A stretch of DNA of 64,000 bases, taken from contig NC_030383.2 in NCBI RefSeq assembly GCF_001625215.2, positions 5,158,779-5,222,778 of the forward strand. Reading direction: 5' to 3'. This document shows, in pieces, positions 47,725 to 63,000 of this stretch. Source of the DNA: Daucus carota subsp. sativus (lineage: Eukaryota > Streptophyta > Magnoliopsida > Apiales > Apiaceae). Made by a program: the position numbers and the translations under genes. Under the pieces are notes generated by a model, which saw nothing but the letters and a program-made list of their open reading frames with translations, was not told where the DNA came from and did not search any database. Numbering within the stretch: position 1 is the first letter of the stretch; each line of letters begins with the position of its first letter.

Positions 47725-50700
47725 CTTTTCCTCCTAAGAAACATATAAAATTGACAAGTGAGGTAACCAAGAGTAAGAGTCAAAAAATATTGCATCAGAA
47801 GTCTGTAAACTTGAGCTACATACTAACCATTTGAAGAGAAGCCTTGAAAAGCTAAGAAGATACTCAGAGTCAGAAGCCAATGATATAGTTCTCCTCCAAC
47901 TCCAAACTTATACTTGTTTACCTTGGAAGGTGTGCCCTTATATAGGCAATTATTTGTAACTTATACAGTGACTCCACTAGTGGTTATTTGAGACAGACGG
48001 TAGAGATCAGGCCTATTGCACTATGCGCTGAAAGTTGTATTCCAATTTTGTTCGTTTTTTTATATTCTCTTTCACTAATATTTTCTTTATTCTGGATTTA
48101 AGGGAGCAAAATTTCATGTCAATTTTTGAAATGAAAGGCAGACAAAACTTTTTGAACATTAGCTCCTCTTCCATCTCTTGTATGGTGTAAATTGATTTTG
48201 GAGGCAGTGATGAGGCAGTACTGCACTGTCTTCCTTTTATTGCAAGTGCTTCTGCAGCCCCACCAGAACCACCATTCACCTCTCTTTATCTTCATGACTC
48301 CAACTTGTCTATACAGAAAACTATTCTACAGTGTACGGCAGAATATTTAGCAGATTTATCTGAGCACATTTTAAGTAGTCAAGATGAATTCAATATTACC
48401 GAAGAGACAATTATACTGGAAATAGACAGTTGTGTTTCAGTTAAGAGTCTGTGGAGGTCTGTCACTATATTCCTCAAGTTCACATGTTTTATTTTTATAT
48501 AATTTCATAAGAGAATATGGCGACCCTAGGTAGCTACCTACAGTTAACGTTTTTACCTCAAGTCCGGTATTCTATTCGTATATGTGACATCTACTGCAAT
48601 TCCAAATAATATTCTTCAAGCATAACATTATTCAAAGCCATGATTAGCTAAACCAGATGCTAATACCTTTAAATGTGTACTGGATCTCTTGATGCTTTCT
48701 TTACTGAAAACATGGTGACAATGAACCTAAGACCTGGTACTGTTGATGACTATAGTGCAGGTCAGTTTCATGGGGTTTTATTCTGTTTTCTTCAAATCCT
48801 TCATTACTGGAGGAGCCCCTAATATATACAGGGAATCTTATGAGTGGAGATTTGACAATACCTTTGTTATGTCCTGATCACTTGGATGCTCTTAATTAAT
48901 AGTGTGATCAAGCTCATCCGTTCTTTGCGAGACGCACATTTTTAGAGCCATGTATAGCAGGACACATGCATGATGCAGTCGGCACACAAATAGTTTCTAT
49001 GACGCATTAAGACCACCATTTTCCATGAAGCATTAAAACCAACATAAAAAATGAAGATTGTCCCTACCGCACTGAAGAATGAATGGCCTTCTCAGACACG
49101 TATACACTTAAAATTGTAATCACCATGATCAGAAAGGTAATGAGGCATGTTCTTCAGTTGATAATAAGTTAAAAACCTAAAGTTATGCTCTTTAGAGTAA
49201 AGCTGATATTTCCTAATCTTCAGCTAATCAACAATTTACATGCAGATCAGTAACTTTATTCTACCACATTATTCCTTTTTGATTTCCAGTGCACTTAACT
49301 GTTTGTTTACGAGAATCAAGGATTGCCCGAACTTCTAAAATAAAGTTGAGAGTTCAATTTACTGTAATTAATTTACTTTTTTGTCTAGAGTTCTTAGTCC
49401 TGGTATATATGCGGTCAGGTGTTCAAAGATTTGTTCAGCTATTTTTTTTAATTCTGAGGATCCTATAGGAAGTATTCATTCGGCACAAATCTAAACCAAC
49501 TCAAATGTAGACTTCAGTTAAAAAGCATTTGTCTAGTGTTTGGAGGTTTTAGGAAGAACCGGGCACTTAACATGCTATCAAAGTACATAACTCAGAACAG
49601 TAACATCGACAGTAATAAAATCCTTGCACATGAAGAAGAACTAAAGAACAGCACAGTACCCGTAAAGAGAGTTATTTTACAGCATGAGGAAGCAGCCAGC
49701 AGGTAAGGTTAATTGAATATAGCATCGAAGCAGCTAACTATTTTATCGAGATACTATTGTTGATTATCTTTTACCGGGAACTCGATGAGCAGAATAAACA
49801 AGTGTCTGCAAGTGTCATTTGGGATTTATTGACCTTTATTTTAACGGTTCTCTTATCTCTATATGGCATACCAGCAATCCGGTTCTTCTTGCCAATATAA
49901 AATTATGGACTGTCAAATAAAATAAATCCACTCGCATAGGCATAATCTTTGTTTCATACAAAGTATCTTGTCTATAGAATCTAGCAATCATCATGGTGAT
50001 ACATTTCAGACTTAAGAGTAGGGCTCTAAAATGATCCGAGTGATTCTGGATATCATCTTGGTTCACGATCTTTTTATTCGAATATAAATCGATCCAATAT
50101 TTAAGATCCGAATATAAGTCTGTATCGTACTTTCGATTTTCTAACCAGATAGTTTATGATCTACCTAATATGAGCTGAATAAGAATTTAAAATTTTATAA
50201 AATGGTGACTATTTACTTACAAATATAATATTTTATTAAAAATAAAATCTATATATGAGCTTAAATCGAATAGAATAATGAATCATATTATAAAAATTAA
50301 TATGATACTATCTGGTATATAAAATGCTCATATCCGTATCATATTGTATCCGAGTTTAATTTTTCTGCCAGATTTGGATCATTTTCAAAACAAATACGAG
50401 ACATGTATATTTCCGAACCAGATATAAGTCATGGCCGGTCAAGACGCCAGGATGCCCGGATCGATTTACCTCCTGTTCCAGAGGATCTAAAAGCCCAAAT
50501 CAACCTTAATTAAGTTGCAACTTCTCCGATTTGTATCTGTTTCTTCACATGCTGGAATTTGCACTTTCAGAAGAAAGTACTTCCATATTATTTTGCCGTA
50601 TAAATTACAGCTTGCACTCCATATATTTGGCTAAAAGAAAATTACTATTAACACTTCCAAAACAAACAATTTGACCCTTGAACATACAATCAGTCTTTGC

Positions 50701-51248
50701 ATTTGCCGGCCAAAGGGGATTTTCTGTTCGATTCAATCGTCAGTGTAATTGTAAGGTAGAGGAAAACAAGTTGAGTAAGATATGTTTGTGTCCAAACTAC
50801 AATGTCTAGAATTCTCCATGAAGTAAACAATATTATGCTTGTAATAAGACCAAGTTATGATATACAAAGTGCATTTCATTTTTCTTGATATATTCAGCCC
50901 TGTTTTAGATTAATTTTTTCATCAGCCTCGGCTGATAGCACCTTGATGTCAAGTTTGAGGTGGGACATTACCACTGGAATGGTTCAGAGTAAGCAAGAAT
51001 AACATCATGAAATAACTTCATCATTAGGATCGGAGGCAAAAGCATGAAAGCATAAATTATATCAGCATGTGATAGATCCTTGTACCAGACAATAACAGAG
51101 CATCATTCCAGCAAAAAAAATTAAAATAGAAAGGCGAAAACAACTAAAACCGTCACTGGCAAAAGTGAAATTTCCTCAACTAAAACCAATGGAATGACTT
51201 CAGCAAATCAAGCCTTTCCTTACATTGGATATTCTCCCAACCAGTTTC
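47725..51248. other. Long gene-free stretch
   Basis: The left end is the NPF promoter. Small frames at about 48013-48279 (minus) and 48305-48502 (plus) match nothing known and lack support. Around 49990-50400 the sequence begins AGGGCTCTAAAATGATCC and ends with a loose mirror (GGATCATTTTCAAAAC), perhaps an old hAT-like element, but no target duplication is visible. The rest is AT-rich with the SNU13 3' flank at the right end. Confidence 0.4.
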
Positions 51249-52983
51249 TTAGATTAGGAGCTTCTCGATGGCATCCTGCAGCCAGATGAAAATTTGGCAT
51301 TAGAGATCATGATACAAAACTCATGCTAATGCTTCAACAAACAAAACATGCAAGACACAACATACCTTAAGTTGTTGTATTTGGGATTTAAGTTGGCTTC
51401 CCTCGTTGCTCGTCACAGAACATGAAATTACAGGTCTTGTGACTCCACAAGCTCGCCCAAGTGCTTGCTTTGATGGTACAAATACATAAGGCACATTCTG
51501 CAAAGATTTAATAACAGCATTAATACACTGCTGTATATGCACTACAATATTGAGGGTCAAGCTTAATCACATCATAGCAATCAAACTACAGTTAATTTAA
51601 CAATAACTTAAATGCTAGCACAGGATATACATACTATCATTTTGCTCTATACTTTTGTTCACTTGTGCAGGTAATATGATTGAAACAAATGATGCACATC
51701 AATCCCAAGTGAAATTTACAGCTTAAGTTAGGGAAGCTAGAATAAGCAGGCTCTTAAACAACTCGATGGAATTACACAGCTGGATAAAACCATGTAACTA
51801 AAAACTCAAATAAGTTGCTTTTGATTTACTTTATTCCCAAGGAGGAAGAAAGAAAATTATGATGAAATAAAATGCAGGATTGGCTTTTTCCATTTCTCTT
51901 TTGCTTGAAAGTTTTAGGAGAGGTTATACCATTTCCTATTTTTATCTTCAGATCTGATAATATTAATGGGATTAATTTCATGAATTCGTCATCTTCAGAA
52001 CTCAAATGAAAATTCAAATAGAGAGTGTACTAACTGAAACGAAAAGGAGGTCAGGGCCAGACTTCCAGAGTTTAGCAAAGATTCACTAAAGAGGGTGAAG
52101 TAATTCCCAGAGGAATGGGATGATTCTACCTAAGAATCTATTTTTCCTTGATCAGAGACCTCCAAAGTCCTAAACATAGCGAGTACAAACCTCCATACAA
52201 TAATAGATTACACTTCTGTTAAAATAAACATTTTGAATCCCTCCAAAAAAAACTACAAAAACATAGTAGAGATTAAAATCCACATAAATCTCAACTCATT
52301 TTCACTCTCACATGTTTTCATATACAACACGAAAAAGATAGCTACTTGAAAGTAGTGTCATGAAACAAGTATCCGTCCAAAGGGTACAAAAAAATCATGC
52401 CAATTCCAATTAATGCTACACAACCGCATTCACACAAACAATATAGAAACTTTTCACATATTAAACGATGTCCGTCAAACCTTATCTTCGGCAAGGAGAG
52501 GAAGATGAAGAAGAATTTCAAGGGGCTCAGTGTCGGCTGCCATGACCACAAACTCAGAAATTCCTCTGTTCAGGGTTTTAGTTGCTGCAATAATCCAAAA
52601 AAAAGTTGTTTATTTATCAAAACCAAATGTTCAAGCCATAAAATCACTAAAAGCATACAAATACAGTAAAAGCTCAATGATATTCATCAAGATTAAAAAT
52701 ACAAAGTTATTGAGATTATTTATTTATAGGGTATATATCATCTGGGTTCTACTGTATTATTGTGATTAGGGTACCTTCATTAGCACCCTTTTTGAGCTGC
52801 TTGTAATTAGCAGCTTGTTGAACAAGGTCAAGTATTGTTATTGTGAGCTGTGCATCTGCCAATGGATATGCTTTTGGGTTCACTGCTTCTTCTCCTGCCG
52901 TCTGAAACATCCATTATATTTAGTTATTTACATACAAGAATCTTGAAAACTGAAACTAAAGATGACAAGACAAGTAGTACCAT
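51249..52983 (-). CDS. SNU13: SNU13 / NHP2L1 (15.5K) RNA-binding protein
   Basis: L7Ae-family protein that binds the kink-turn of U4 snRNA in the spliceosome and of box C/D snoRNAs. Coding exons are 52983-52981 (ATG only), 52901-52775, 52584-52481, 51497-51366 and 51275-51249. They sum to 393 nt, 130 aa; the Arabidopsis protein is 128 aa. Evidence: [57 protein letters not shown], then [20 protein letters not shown] and a C-terminus DAIEKLLI. The first coding exon holds only the start codon, followed at once by a GT donor (CACAATG|GTACTA). If exon 1 were unspliced, an upstream ATG directly before the acceptor would give MFQTAGEEA instead, which fits the family less well. Confidence 0.93.
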
Positions 52984-53314
52984 TGTGCTGGATGTTGGAT
53001 GCAATGCGAAGTGGCTGCTGCTAGGGTTTTGGTTTATGCTATTTCCACAAACCACAGGGTTTAAGAGTGTTGATATATTAGTAGACCACGGATGGAGTGC
53101 AACGACGTCGTGTTTTGAGTTGAGGCTCGGTTTTTTGTTACTCGAAATATGAGTAGCTTAATCAAAAATAATAGTAGTAATAAATAAATATGAGCAGATT
53201 CAATAACTATTAACTAATTTGTGTTTAAATAGTGTTTGTAGAATGTGGAAATCAAAATTATTCGGCAAAGTCACTGTCGATTAATTGGATAATCCTTATT
53301 AGAATTAATCGGTA
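52984..53314. other. SNU13 5' UTR and promoter
   Basis: Contains the transcribed leader with AACCCTAGCAGC (a telobox-like AAACCCTA variant near 53020-53030), a motif common in promoters of plant ribosome-biogenesis genes. Confidence 0.45.
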
Positions 53315-53557
53315 CTCCCATCGTCTCCCTCATTTGTTTACATTAACGGGCGGGGCTCGGCACGCATTCTAATGCTCTTATAAAACGTAGTTTGATAAAC
53401 TATTTTGAACTTTTTTTCCTTCCGAATAAAAGTTTGATGTTTATATTTTTATATAAAAAAAATTAAAAATAAGTTATACAACTATGTTTTATATGCGCCT
53501 TAAAATGCTGTCGAGCAGTGTAAAAAAACCGTAAAGAAATGAGAGGGACAGAAAGAG
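53315..53557. mobile_element. Decayed Stowaway MITE, 243 bp
   Basis: The ends CTCCCATCGTCTCCCTCATT and, mirrored, CTCTTTCTGTCCCTCTCATT are flanked by TA. The arms have several differences, so the insertion is old. Confidence 0.7.
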
Positions 53558-55350
53558 TATTAATCAATAAAGTCTTTGTCTAGCGATTAACTGGATAATT
53601 GAAATGATTAATCAGGATATAATCAGATATATTAAAATAATATAGTAATATTAAATTTATTTAACCTATTAAACTAGTTTATAAGATATGGTACGACTAA
53701 TTAGATTTAAAAAAACGAATATCTTGCGGTAATATATCGGGTGATTGATCAGTCAAAACAATTTTTTGAACATGCAGTTAGCAATCAATCATCTCAAACA
53801 CAACACCACCAGCCCTATAGTTCGGGTGCAGCTGCAGGAACACCTCCATCCCATGATAAAAGTTGGAACGTGTAAATTCGAAAATTTAACGAAATGTATT
53901 CAAAGCAGCATCCATTATCAAAGATCCACTTGATCTGTAATTCTTAATACTTTTACTATTATCGCTGACTCATAATATCCGGATACAAAAGGGATAACTT
54001 CTTACACTAATTCATAATATTTTTACTGAAAATGAAATTATATCGAGGATACATTTGCAATACACGTTCTATTTACCTTGTATTACATAAAGAGACCCGA
54101 TAAGAGGCTGATACGCTGCAGAATAATAAGAAAAGTATGAAAGAAACATTGACAATGTATGAAGTGAGCATGGTCAAAAGCCAAATATACAATCACAAAA
54201 GTGTCAATAATTGGTCCACAAGATTTCATATTGGTAAAAACCTTATACAACTATAATTTTGGTCTTGGTAGCATAGAGGTATACACGGCAGCTGCAAATG
54301 CACTTGCAATCCTCGTCTCTCACTTTCCCGGGCACAATATCAAAACTGCTAACTTCTTTATAAAGAAAACTACTTGAAACAGTCACATTGACCACAAAAT
54401 CTGAAATACGAAACAAAAGTAGATTTCAGATGTTTTCCTTTGACCACACAATCTCCAGCAAAAACAATGTATCTGTCCAAACAAATTGAAGAACAGCAAT
54501 CCAATGCTTTATATTGAAAAGTTAGGAATAACAAGAATATATGATTGGAACATAAATAAACATGTTATTAAGGTTTCCTCAAGTGTAACTTCCAAAGTAA
54601 TGGCATAGGACTAAATGCGCTATGCAATTTTAGTCTTGGAATAGAAAGCATGATTCTTCTCACGCATACTGACAGTACAACAGAGCTTCAAGCCAAATTC
54701 TTATGATTTTTTCTTTTCTAAAATTTTGATTCTTTAGGGTCTGAATAAAGCAAGTGAAGCAACTTACAGAGTGGTGCTACAGTGACCCAAAAGAAATTCC
54801 CCTAACATTCAACCAAGCCCTTTATACAACTTCTGTCGGAAATAACAGTTATGCGATGACAATTAAACAACCAATACCACTGGGTTACAGAAGGGACACA
54901 AGGAATTATAGACCAATAATCGGAAATCAGTTAGTGGACCCATTGGTTAATATGGCAGATCTACTATCAGAGACTGATAAACTTATGCATAATGTAAGAT
55001 TAACATTGTTGGGTCCCAAGGAGAGAAGAATTGGCCATTTAACAAATGCAATGAAAAACATTGAAAAATTAATTATATGCTAGTTGCATTATGATTTGAC
55101 TAAAGCAAAGGAAATATACAAAAGATGACTTTCAGAGGAACAACATATGTCAATCATCTCCGGTTTCAGAAAACTTATTAATTACTGAAAACTCTTTGTT
55201 GTTTGAAATATGAATTCTATGTTGAAAGCCAAGAAGACAAGTACATGTCATAATAAGTAAAGAATAATAATATGACTAAAACTTAAATTCTTCGATATAT
55301 ATATAACATGAAAAGAAAATGACTGAGGGCGCAGAACACACACCCAGACA
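53558..55350. other. Gene-free stretch; weak frame at 54754-55083
   Basis: AT-rich. A 109-codon open frame at 54754-55083 (plus) opens without an ATG; its first Met is 34 codons in. It resembles nothing I know and lacks promoter or splice support. The right end is the DnaJ 3' UTR. Confidence 0.35.
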
Positions 55351-56421
55351 TCAAGCCATATTCCGGAACCGCTTCAAAGCATCACAATAGGGTGTCTCCT
55401 TTATATAACCCCAACGAAGTCGTTGAGCCTCAACATGACAATTCTGAGTAAGAAGAGATGCATACTCCCTTTCAATTTTTAACTCCAGCGCCCCTCGTTC
55501 ATTGCTGCCATAAGGGTACTGCTGCTCAAAGTCGGCTGACTTGACATAAAAGTTAACACCCTTTTGTGTGGAAACACGATGCTCATATGGATATTCTCTT
55601 GAAAGGATATAGATAGGCTGTGAAGATGGCAGAAAGTTCACCAACAAGATCAAAATCACCGGCAACAACTGAAGCAAAACCCTCATATTAGAACCACCTG
55701 CAGACCCGTTGTTATTCCCAAACCTCACATTCACTCCTCCAGGTCCAAAATTAAAGCCAGTAAAATGTGTAGTAGCACCTTGATTCATCCCTCCAAAGAA
55801 AAAATTCCTAAATATCTCCTCAGCATCAACATCGCCATCATAAAACCCATTAAACCCTTGATTACGCCTCGCAGTCCTTCTCTCATAAACCGGCTCATCT
55901 GATCCAACAACATCATAAGTCTTCCTACTCTCCACATCACTCAAACATTGAAACGCCTTAGACACCAACTTAAACGCCTCCTCAGCTCCCGGAGCCTGAT
56001 TCTTATCCGGATGAACCTTAAGCGACAACTTCCTATAAGCCTTCCTAACATCATCAACACTACACGACCTCTCCACTCCCAAGATCTCATAATAATCCTT
56101 CTTCCTCTTAATCTCCCGAACAATACTATCCTGCTCTTCACTATACGCCACCGAAGCCGTCCCACTACTCGCACCCCTACGCCTAGTCCCCGAATTCAAA
56201 CTCCCCTTATTCATATCCTTCAACGGATCAAAACTCGACCCATTTGTCGAATCCCCCCCACTTTTCCCCTCAATATCAGCCAAGATATCATCAACTGACA
56301 ACGAAGGATCAAGACGCCTGGCTTTCGCAACAAACTTAAGTGCCCTAACACGATCACCAGAATCAAGAGCATCACGGCCGATCTTGAGACATCTAATAGC
56401 TTCATCTTTGTTCCCCTCCAT
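55351..56421 (-). CDS. ER membrane DnaJ (J-protein) with DUF1977, DNAJB12/14-like
   Basis: Single-exon 356-aa protein; the ATG is at 56421. It has an N-terminal TPR-like helical region (residues 1-50, [17 protein letters not shown]), a J domain at about 108-172 with the HPD motif at 137-139, and a Gly/Phe/Asn-rich linker. One membrane segment follows at about 247-263 ([17 protein letters not shown]), then a DUF1977 C-terminal domain ([17 protein letters not shown], ending near [14 protein letters not shown]). This order is that of ER tail-region J proteins such as human DNAJB12/14 and Arabidopsis DnaJ 49, which recruit cytosolic Hsp70 for membrane-protein quality control. The gene is intact and single-exon in its coding part. 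Confidence 0.93.
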   Translation of the reverse strand: MEGNKDEAIRCLKIGRDALDSGDRVRALKFVAKARRLDPSLSVDDILADIEGKSGGDSTNGSSFDPLKDMNKGSLNSGTRRRGASSGTASVAYSEEQDSIVREIKRKKDYYEILGVERSCSVDDVRKAYRKLSLKVHPDKNQAPGAEEAFKLVSKAFQCLSDVESRKTYDVVGSDEPVYERRTARRNQGFNGFYDGDVDAEEIFRNFFFGGMNQGATTHFTGFNFGPGGVNVRFGNNNGSAGGSNMRVLLQLLPVILILLVNFLPSSQPIYILSREYPYEHRVSTQKGVNFYVKSADFEQQYPYGSNERGALELKIEREYASLLTQNCHVEAQRLRWGYIKETPYCDALKRFRNMA

Positions 56422-57983
56422 CACAATTCACACCTCAACTAATCAATTCAACACAATTACCTATACATACATATACAGCAATATATGAATCTCAAAATAG
56501 AATACGTACAGTGCAAGTTTAGTAAGAAGTAAATATAATTCAGATGGAGAATGATGAGATTATGCTTACAGATGAGTGGAGAGCAGTTACAATCGGATCA
56601 ATTGATGCAATTTGTATGAATTGTGAGATTAGGGTTCGATGAATTTTGTAATTGGGGGTAAAAATTGAGATATTGTTGGAACTTGTAATCGTCGTCAAAT
56701 AAGACTCGGCACACAAGGTGTGTAGGTAAGGAGGACGGGGGGAACCGTTTCGCACTCTTTCATGTTTTTTTACAATTTTTGATTTTAACTTAGATTTGAT
56801 ATCCTCGTTCCAAATTTAATATTCTATAATTATTTAAAAATAGAACATCACACACATATAATTTTCATCAAAAGTTTAAATGATAGTATTTATTTGTTAT
56901 TATCGAGATGAAATATCAAAATAATGTATATAATAAATATAAACAAGTCAAATATAAATTTATAAATAATTATATGCATGTATATATGTGTGTATAAACT
57001 CTGATCGAGAGACGAGATGATCGATTCGAAAGTCATTAGAAAGCAAACTTATTTGTCAATAAACACATTTTCCTCTCATCATTGGTCTGTGAGCGTGAAA
57101 CGTAAAGTAAAAAAATTTCAGTGTTTTTCATTAAAGGGTCGTATATTTAAAATTGTTAAGGGAAATTGTAATTATACAATAAATTTATTAAAAAAAATAT
57201 TAAATTTATATTTTGGAGCGCCCATTATAATTAATTATAAGTGACAAGAAAATTTTGATGAATAATAGGAATTATAATATGAGTGATTTTCAACTGAACC
57301 AGCGAAAAACGTAGTTAATAATAAAGGAATTCATTATCGAAACCCTTCTGTTTTACATCGTGCTCCAGAGTTGAAAATGGGAGAAAAAAGAAGAGATTGA
57401 TGAAAATTTTGAAATTATCATCCCTATCCTATCCATGCTTCAGAATTATTTCAAGGAGAGAAAAGAAAAATTTTGAATTGGAGAGAAGTTACAGTAGATT
57501 TTGACAATAAATTTTTTTGCTTCAAAACCGAAAAGACCCAAGAAGAAAAGAAAAAAGAAATTTTCATTTCTCTCCGAACTTGAGAACACACAAGATATTC
57601 ATTTTTAAGAAAAAATTATTTCTCTTTTTTCCCTTTATTACAACTTTTTACGTGATTTGAAGTTTTTAAAAATTAATTTCACAGTTTATAAATTTCAATT
57701 AAAATAATCTATAACAAACAAATAATTTAGGAAAGCGGTAAAAAAAAGTCATGAATAATGGCATAAACTATTCTTCAATAAGCAAAACATCTATTCCCCA
57801 ACAATGTTAAGTTGCATTACACTTCAAAAATTGGAACTAATCGGCATTGGCTACAACTTTTAAAATCCAAAAATTGATCAATAGAATTCATAAAACTAGC
57901 AGCTTGTCCAAAACCATTTAAGGGTTAAACTTCATTCTACCAATGCATCCATAGTAGATACAAAAGTTATATCCGGAGACCAA
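56422..57983. other. DnaJ upstream region and helicase 3' flank
   Basis: The left end holds the DnaJ 5' UTR and promoter. The rest is very AT-rich. Small frames here look like chance. The right end is the helicase 3' UTR. Confidence 0.4.
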
Positions 57984-61115
<3,132 letters not shown>

Positions 61116-61536
61116 GGTTGCTGAAAATCAAAATGTGGTTGGATTGTTTGTGTGTTTAAGTTGAGTGATTGTGAAAGTGTATATATAGAGAGGTGGTGAG
61201 GGAAGTAGAAGGGGTGGGGTTGATTTACGGTAAACACATTTTCCCGAGAGAGATGGAGAGAGAGGTGGGTGTAATTAGGGAGAGAGAGATAGTGGGGATT
61301 GGCGAAAGTGCTGAGGTCCGATGGTGTGGGAGTTGAGTAGACAGAGAGGGGGCAGCTGCTTTCTAGTAGTACTATGAATTGTAGTCTTCATTTTGCGTGT
61401 GCGATCATACCAACAGTCCTAACAAACGTCAGAGGTTATTCCACCCAGATTTTAAAAGATATTTTCACTTATAAAATTTGATATATGTAGTTAAAATTTT
61501 TTTTTAAACTATCAGAATCATGATATATTTAATTAA
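61116..61536. promoter_or_regulatory. Helicase promoter and leader
   Basis: Contains the TATA box at 61180-61187 and a GA-rich block (GAGAGAGA, about 61245-61290), on the minus strand a CT-rich stretch typical of plant core promoters. Confidence 0.55.
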
Positions 61537-62000
61537 CGGGGGTGTATTTGATTGGGATTTTAATGCATTGTTTTTGGTCTATAGCTTTTAATGGATTGTA
61601 TGAGATTTTGATTTTGTGCGGATTCTTGACGAAATGTCGCAGAGTTGATAGGATTTAGGTACAATACTTCAAAATCCCATTGAATTTGGTGGGATTTCAA
61701 AAAACTTAAAATACACCGAAAAATGCCACAAAATCTATCATTTTATGAAATGAAAAAAAATCAATCAGCATTTGAATACCATAAGATTTTAATGGATTTC
61801 AAACAATCCCAATCGAATACCCTCGGATTTTAAAGCATAATTTAAAATCTCAATTGAATACCACCAGATTTTGTAGCATAATTTAAAATCCCAATTGAAT
61901 ACCTCAAGATTTTAATGGATTTCAAACAATCCCAATCGAATACCCTCGGATTTCATGAATGCAAAAAAATGCTTTAAAATCTCAATCCAATACACCCCTC
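61537..62000. mobile_element. PIF/Harbinger-like MITE, 464 bp
   Basis: The ends GGGGGTGTATTTGATTGGGA and, mirrored, AGGGGTGTATTGGATTGAGA are flanked by TAA on both sides (61534-61536 and 62001-62003). Inside are several tandem copies of a unit containing CCCAATCGAATACC and ATAATTTAAAATC. No coding capacity. Confidence 0.8.
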
Positions 62001-62432
62001 TAAATAATGTCAAAGATTTTTTTTCATTTATAAAATTTGAGATACTCAATTCGTATTTTAAGAATGTATCAAAATCTCGACATATTAAATTAGAATTTTA
62101 AATTATTTAGTACAAAATTCGTTGATATTCAAACTTGATTTTAAATTATGTTTAAAAAATTAGATAATATTCGATTGTGATTATATGAGATTCATTAAAA
62201 TATGATCATATTCAAATATTTATAAATTGTTTTACACTTCAAAAATAATAATAAATTTTATAAGATTGTTTAGTATATATTAAGATATTTAAATTCTCAT
62301 CAAAATCCGTGAGATTTTGAAATATTATGCATAAATCCTAAAGACTCTGCATCAATTTTGCGACTTTTTATTAAACACTCGCATAAAATTAAAATTAAAT
62401 ATAATCCACTAAAATTCATAAATTATATAATA
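62001..62432. other. AT-rich gene-free stretch
   Basis: No gene or recognisable element was found between the two MITEs. Confidence 0.5.
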
Positions 62433-62713
62433 CTCCCTCCGTCCCTCCCATTTCTTATCGTTTGGGTTGGACACGGAAGTTAAGAAATATGTATAAAGTA
62501 GTGGAAAAAAGAAGGAAAAGTGGGTGAAGTGATGGGACCCATTGATTTTTAATGTATAAAAAGAAGATAGTGGAGTAAAAGTAGTGTGAAAAAGAAAGAA
62601 AAGTGAAGAAGTGGTGGGACCCATTAACTATTTTGGGTAAGTTTTGAAATGTAAAGAATTGGATGGGACACCCCTAAAAAGAAAGTGTAAAGAAATGGAG
62701 GGGACGGAGGGAG
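62433..62713. mobile_element. Stowaway MITE, 281 bp
   Basis: The ends CTCCCTCCGTCCCTCCCATT and, mirrored, CTCCCTCCGTCCCCTCCATT are flanked by TA. Well-matched arms mean a young copy. Confidence 0.93.
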
Positions 62714-62786
62714 TATCTATTAAAACATAGAGCGAGAGTTGATGGATAGTGTAGCTCATCATGTGCTTTGATCCTTGAGCACACAA

Positions 62787-63000
62787 GAGAAAGAGTTCTC
62801 ATATATTTGCAGCAAGAATCAGGTTATGAGTCACAAGAGGCCTACGTGCAGGGGTTCAAACTACAACGTAGTTCTTGCGGGTCAAACTAGCAAACGAGAG
62901 AAAGAGTTCTCGTATGTTTGCAGCAAGAATCAGGTTATGAGTCACAAGAGGCCTACGTGCAGGGGTTCAAACTACAATGTAGTTCTTGCGGGTCAAACTT
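62787..63000 (+). repeat. Two-copy tandem repeat, 111-bp unit
   Basis: Copy 1 is 62787-62897 and copy 2 is 62898-63000 or so; they differ at only a few bases. Shared blocks include GAGAAAGAGTTCTC, CAAGAATCAGGTTATGAGTC and CTACGTGCAGGGGTTCAAAC. The near identity means a recent duplication. An open frame crosses both copies but looks incidental. Confidence 0.9.

Noticed and set aside
48013-48502. Two small opposing frames
   Set aside because: No promoter, splice or family support; composition like intergenic DNA.
49990-50420. hAT-like element starting TAGGGCTCTAAAATGATCC
   Set aside because: The mirrored right part lacks the terminal bases and no 8-bp duplication was found.
54754-55083. 109-codon frame
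   Set aside because: Opens without an ATG, no recognised domain, no regulatory signals.
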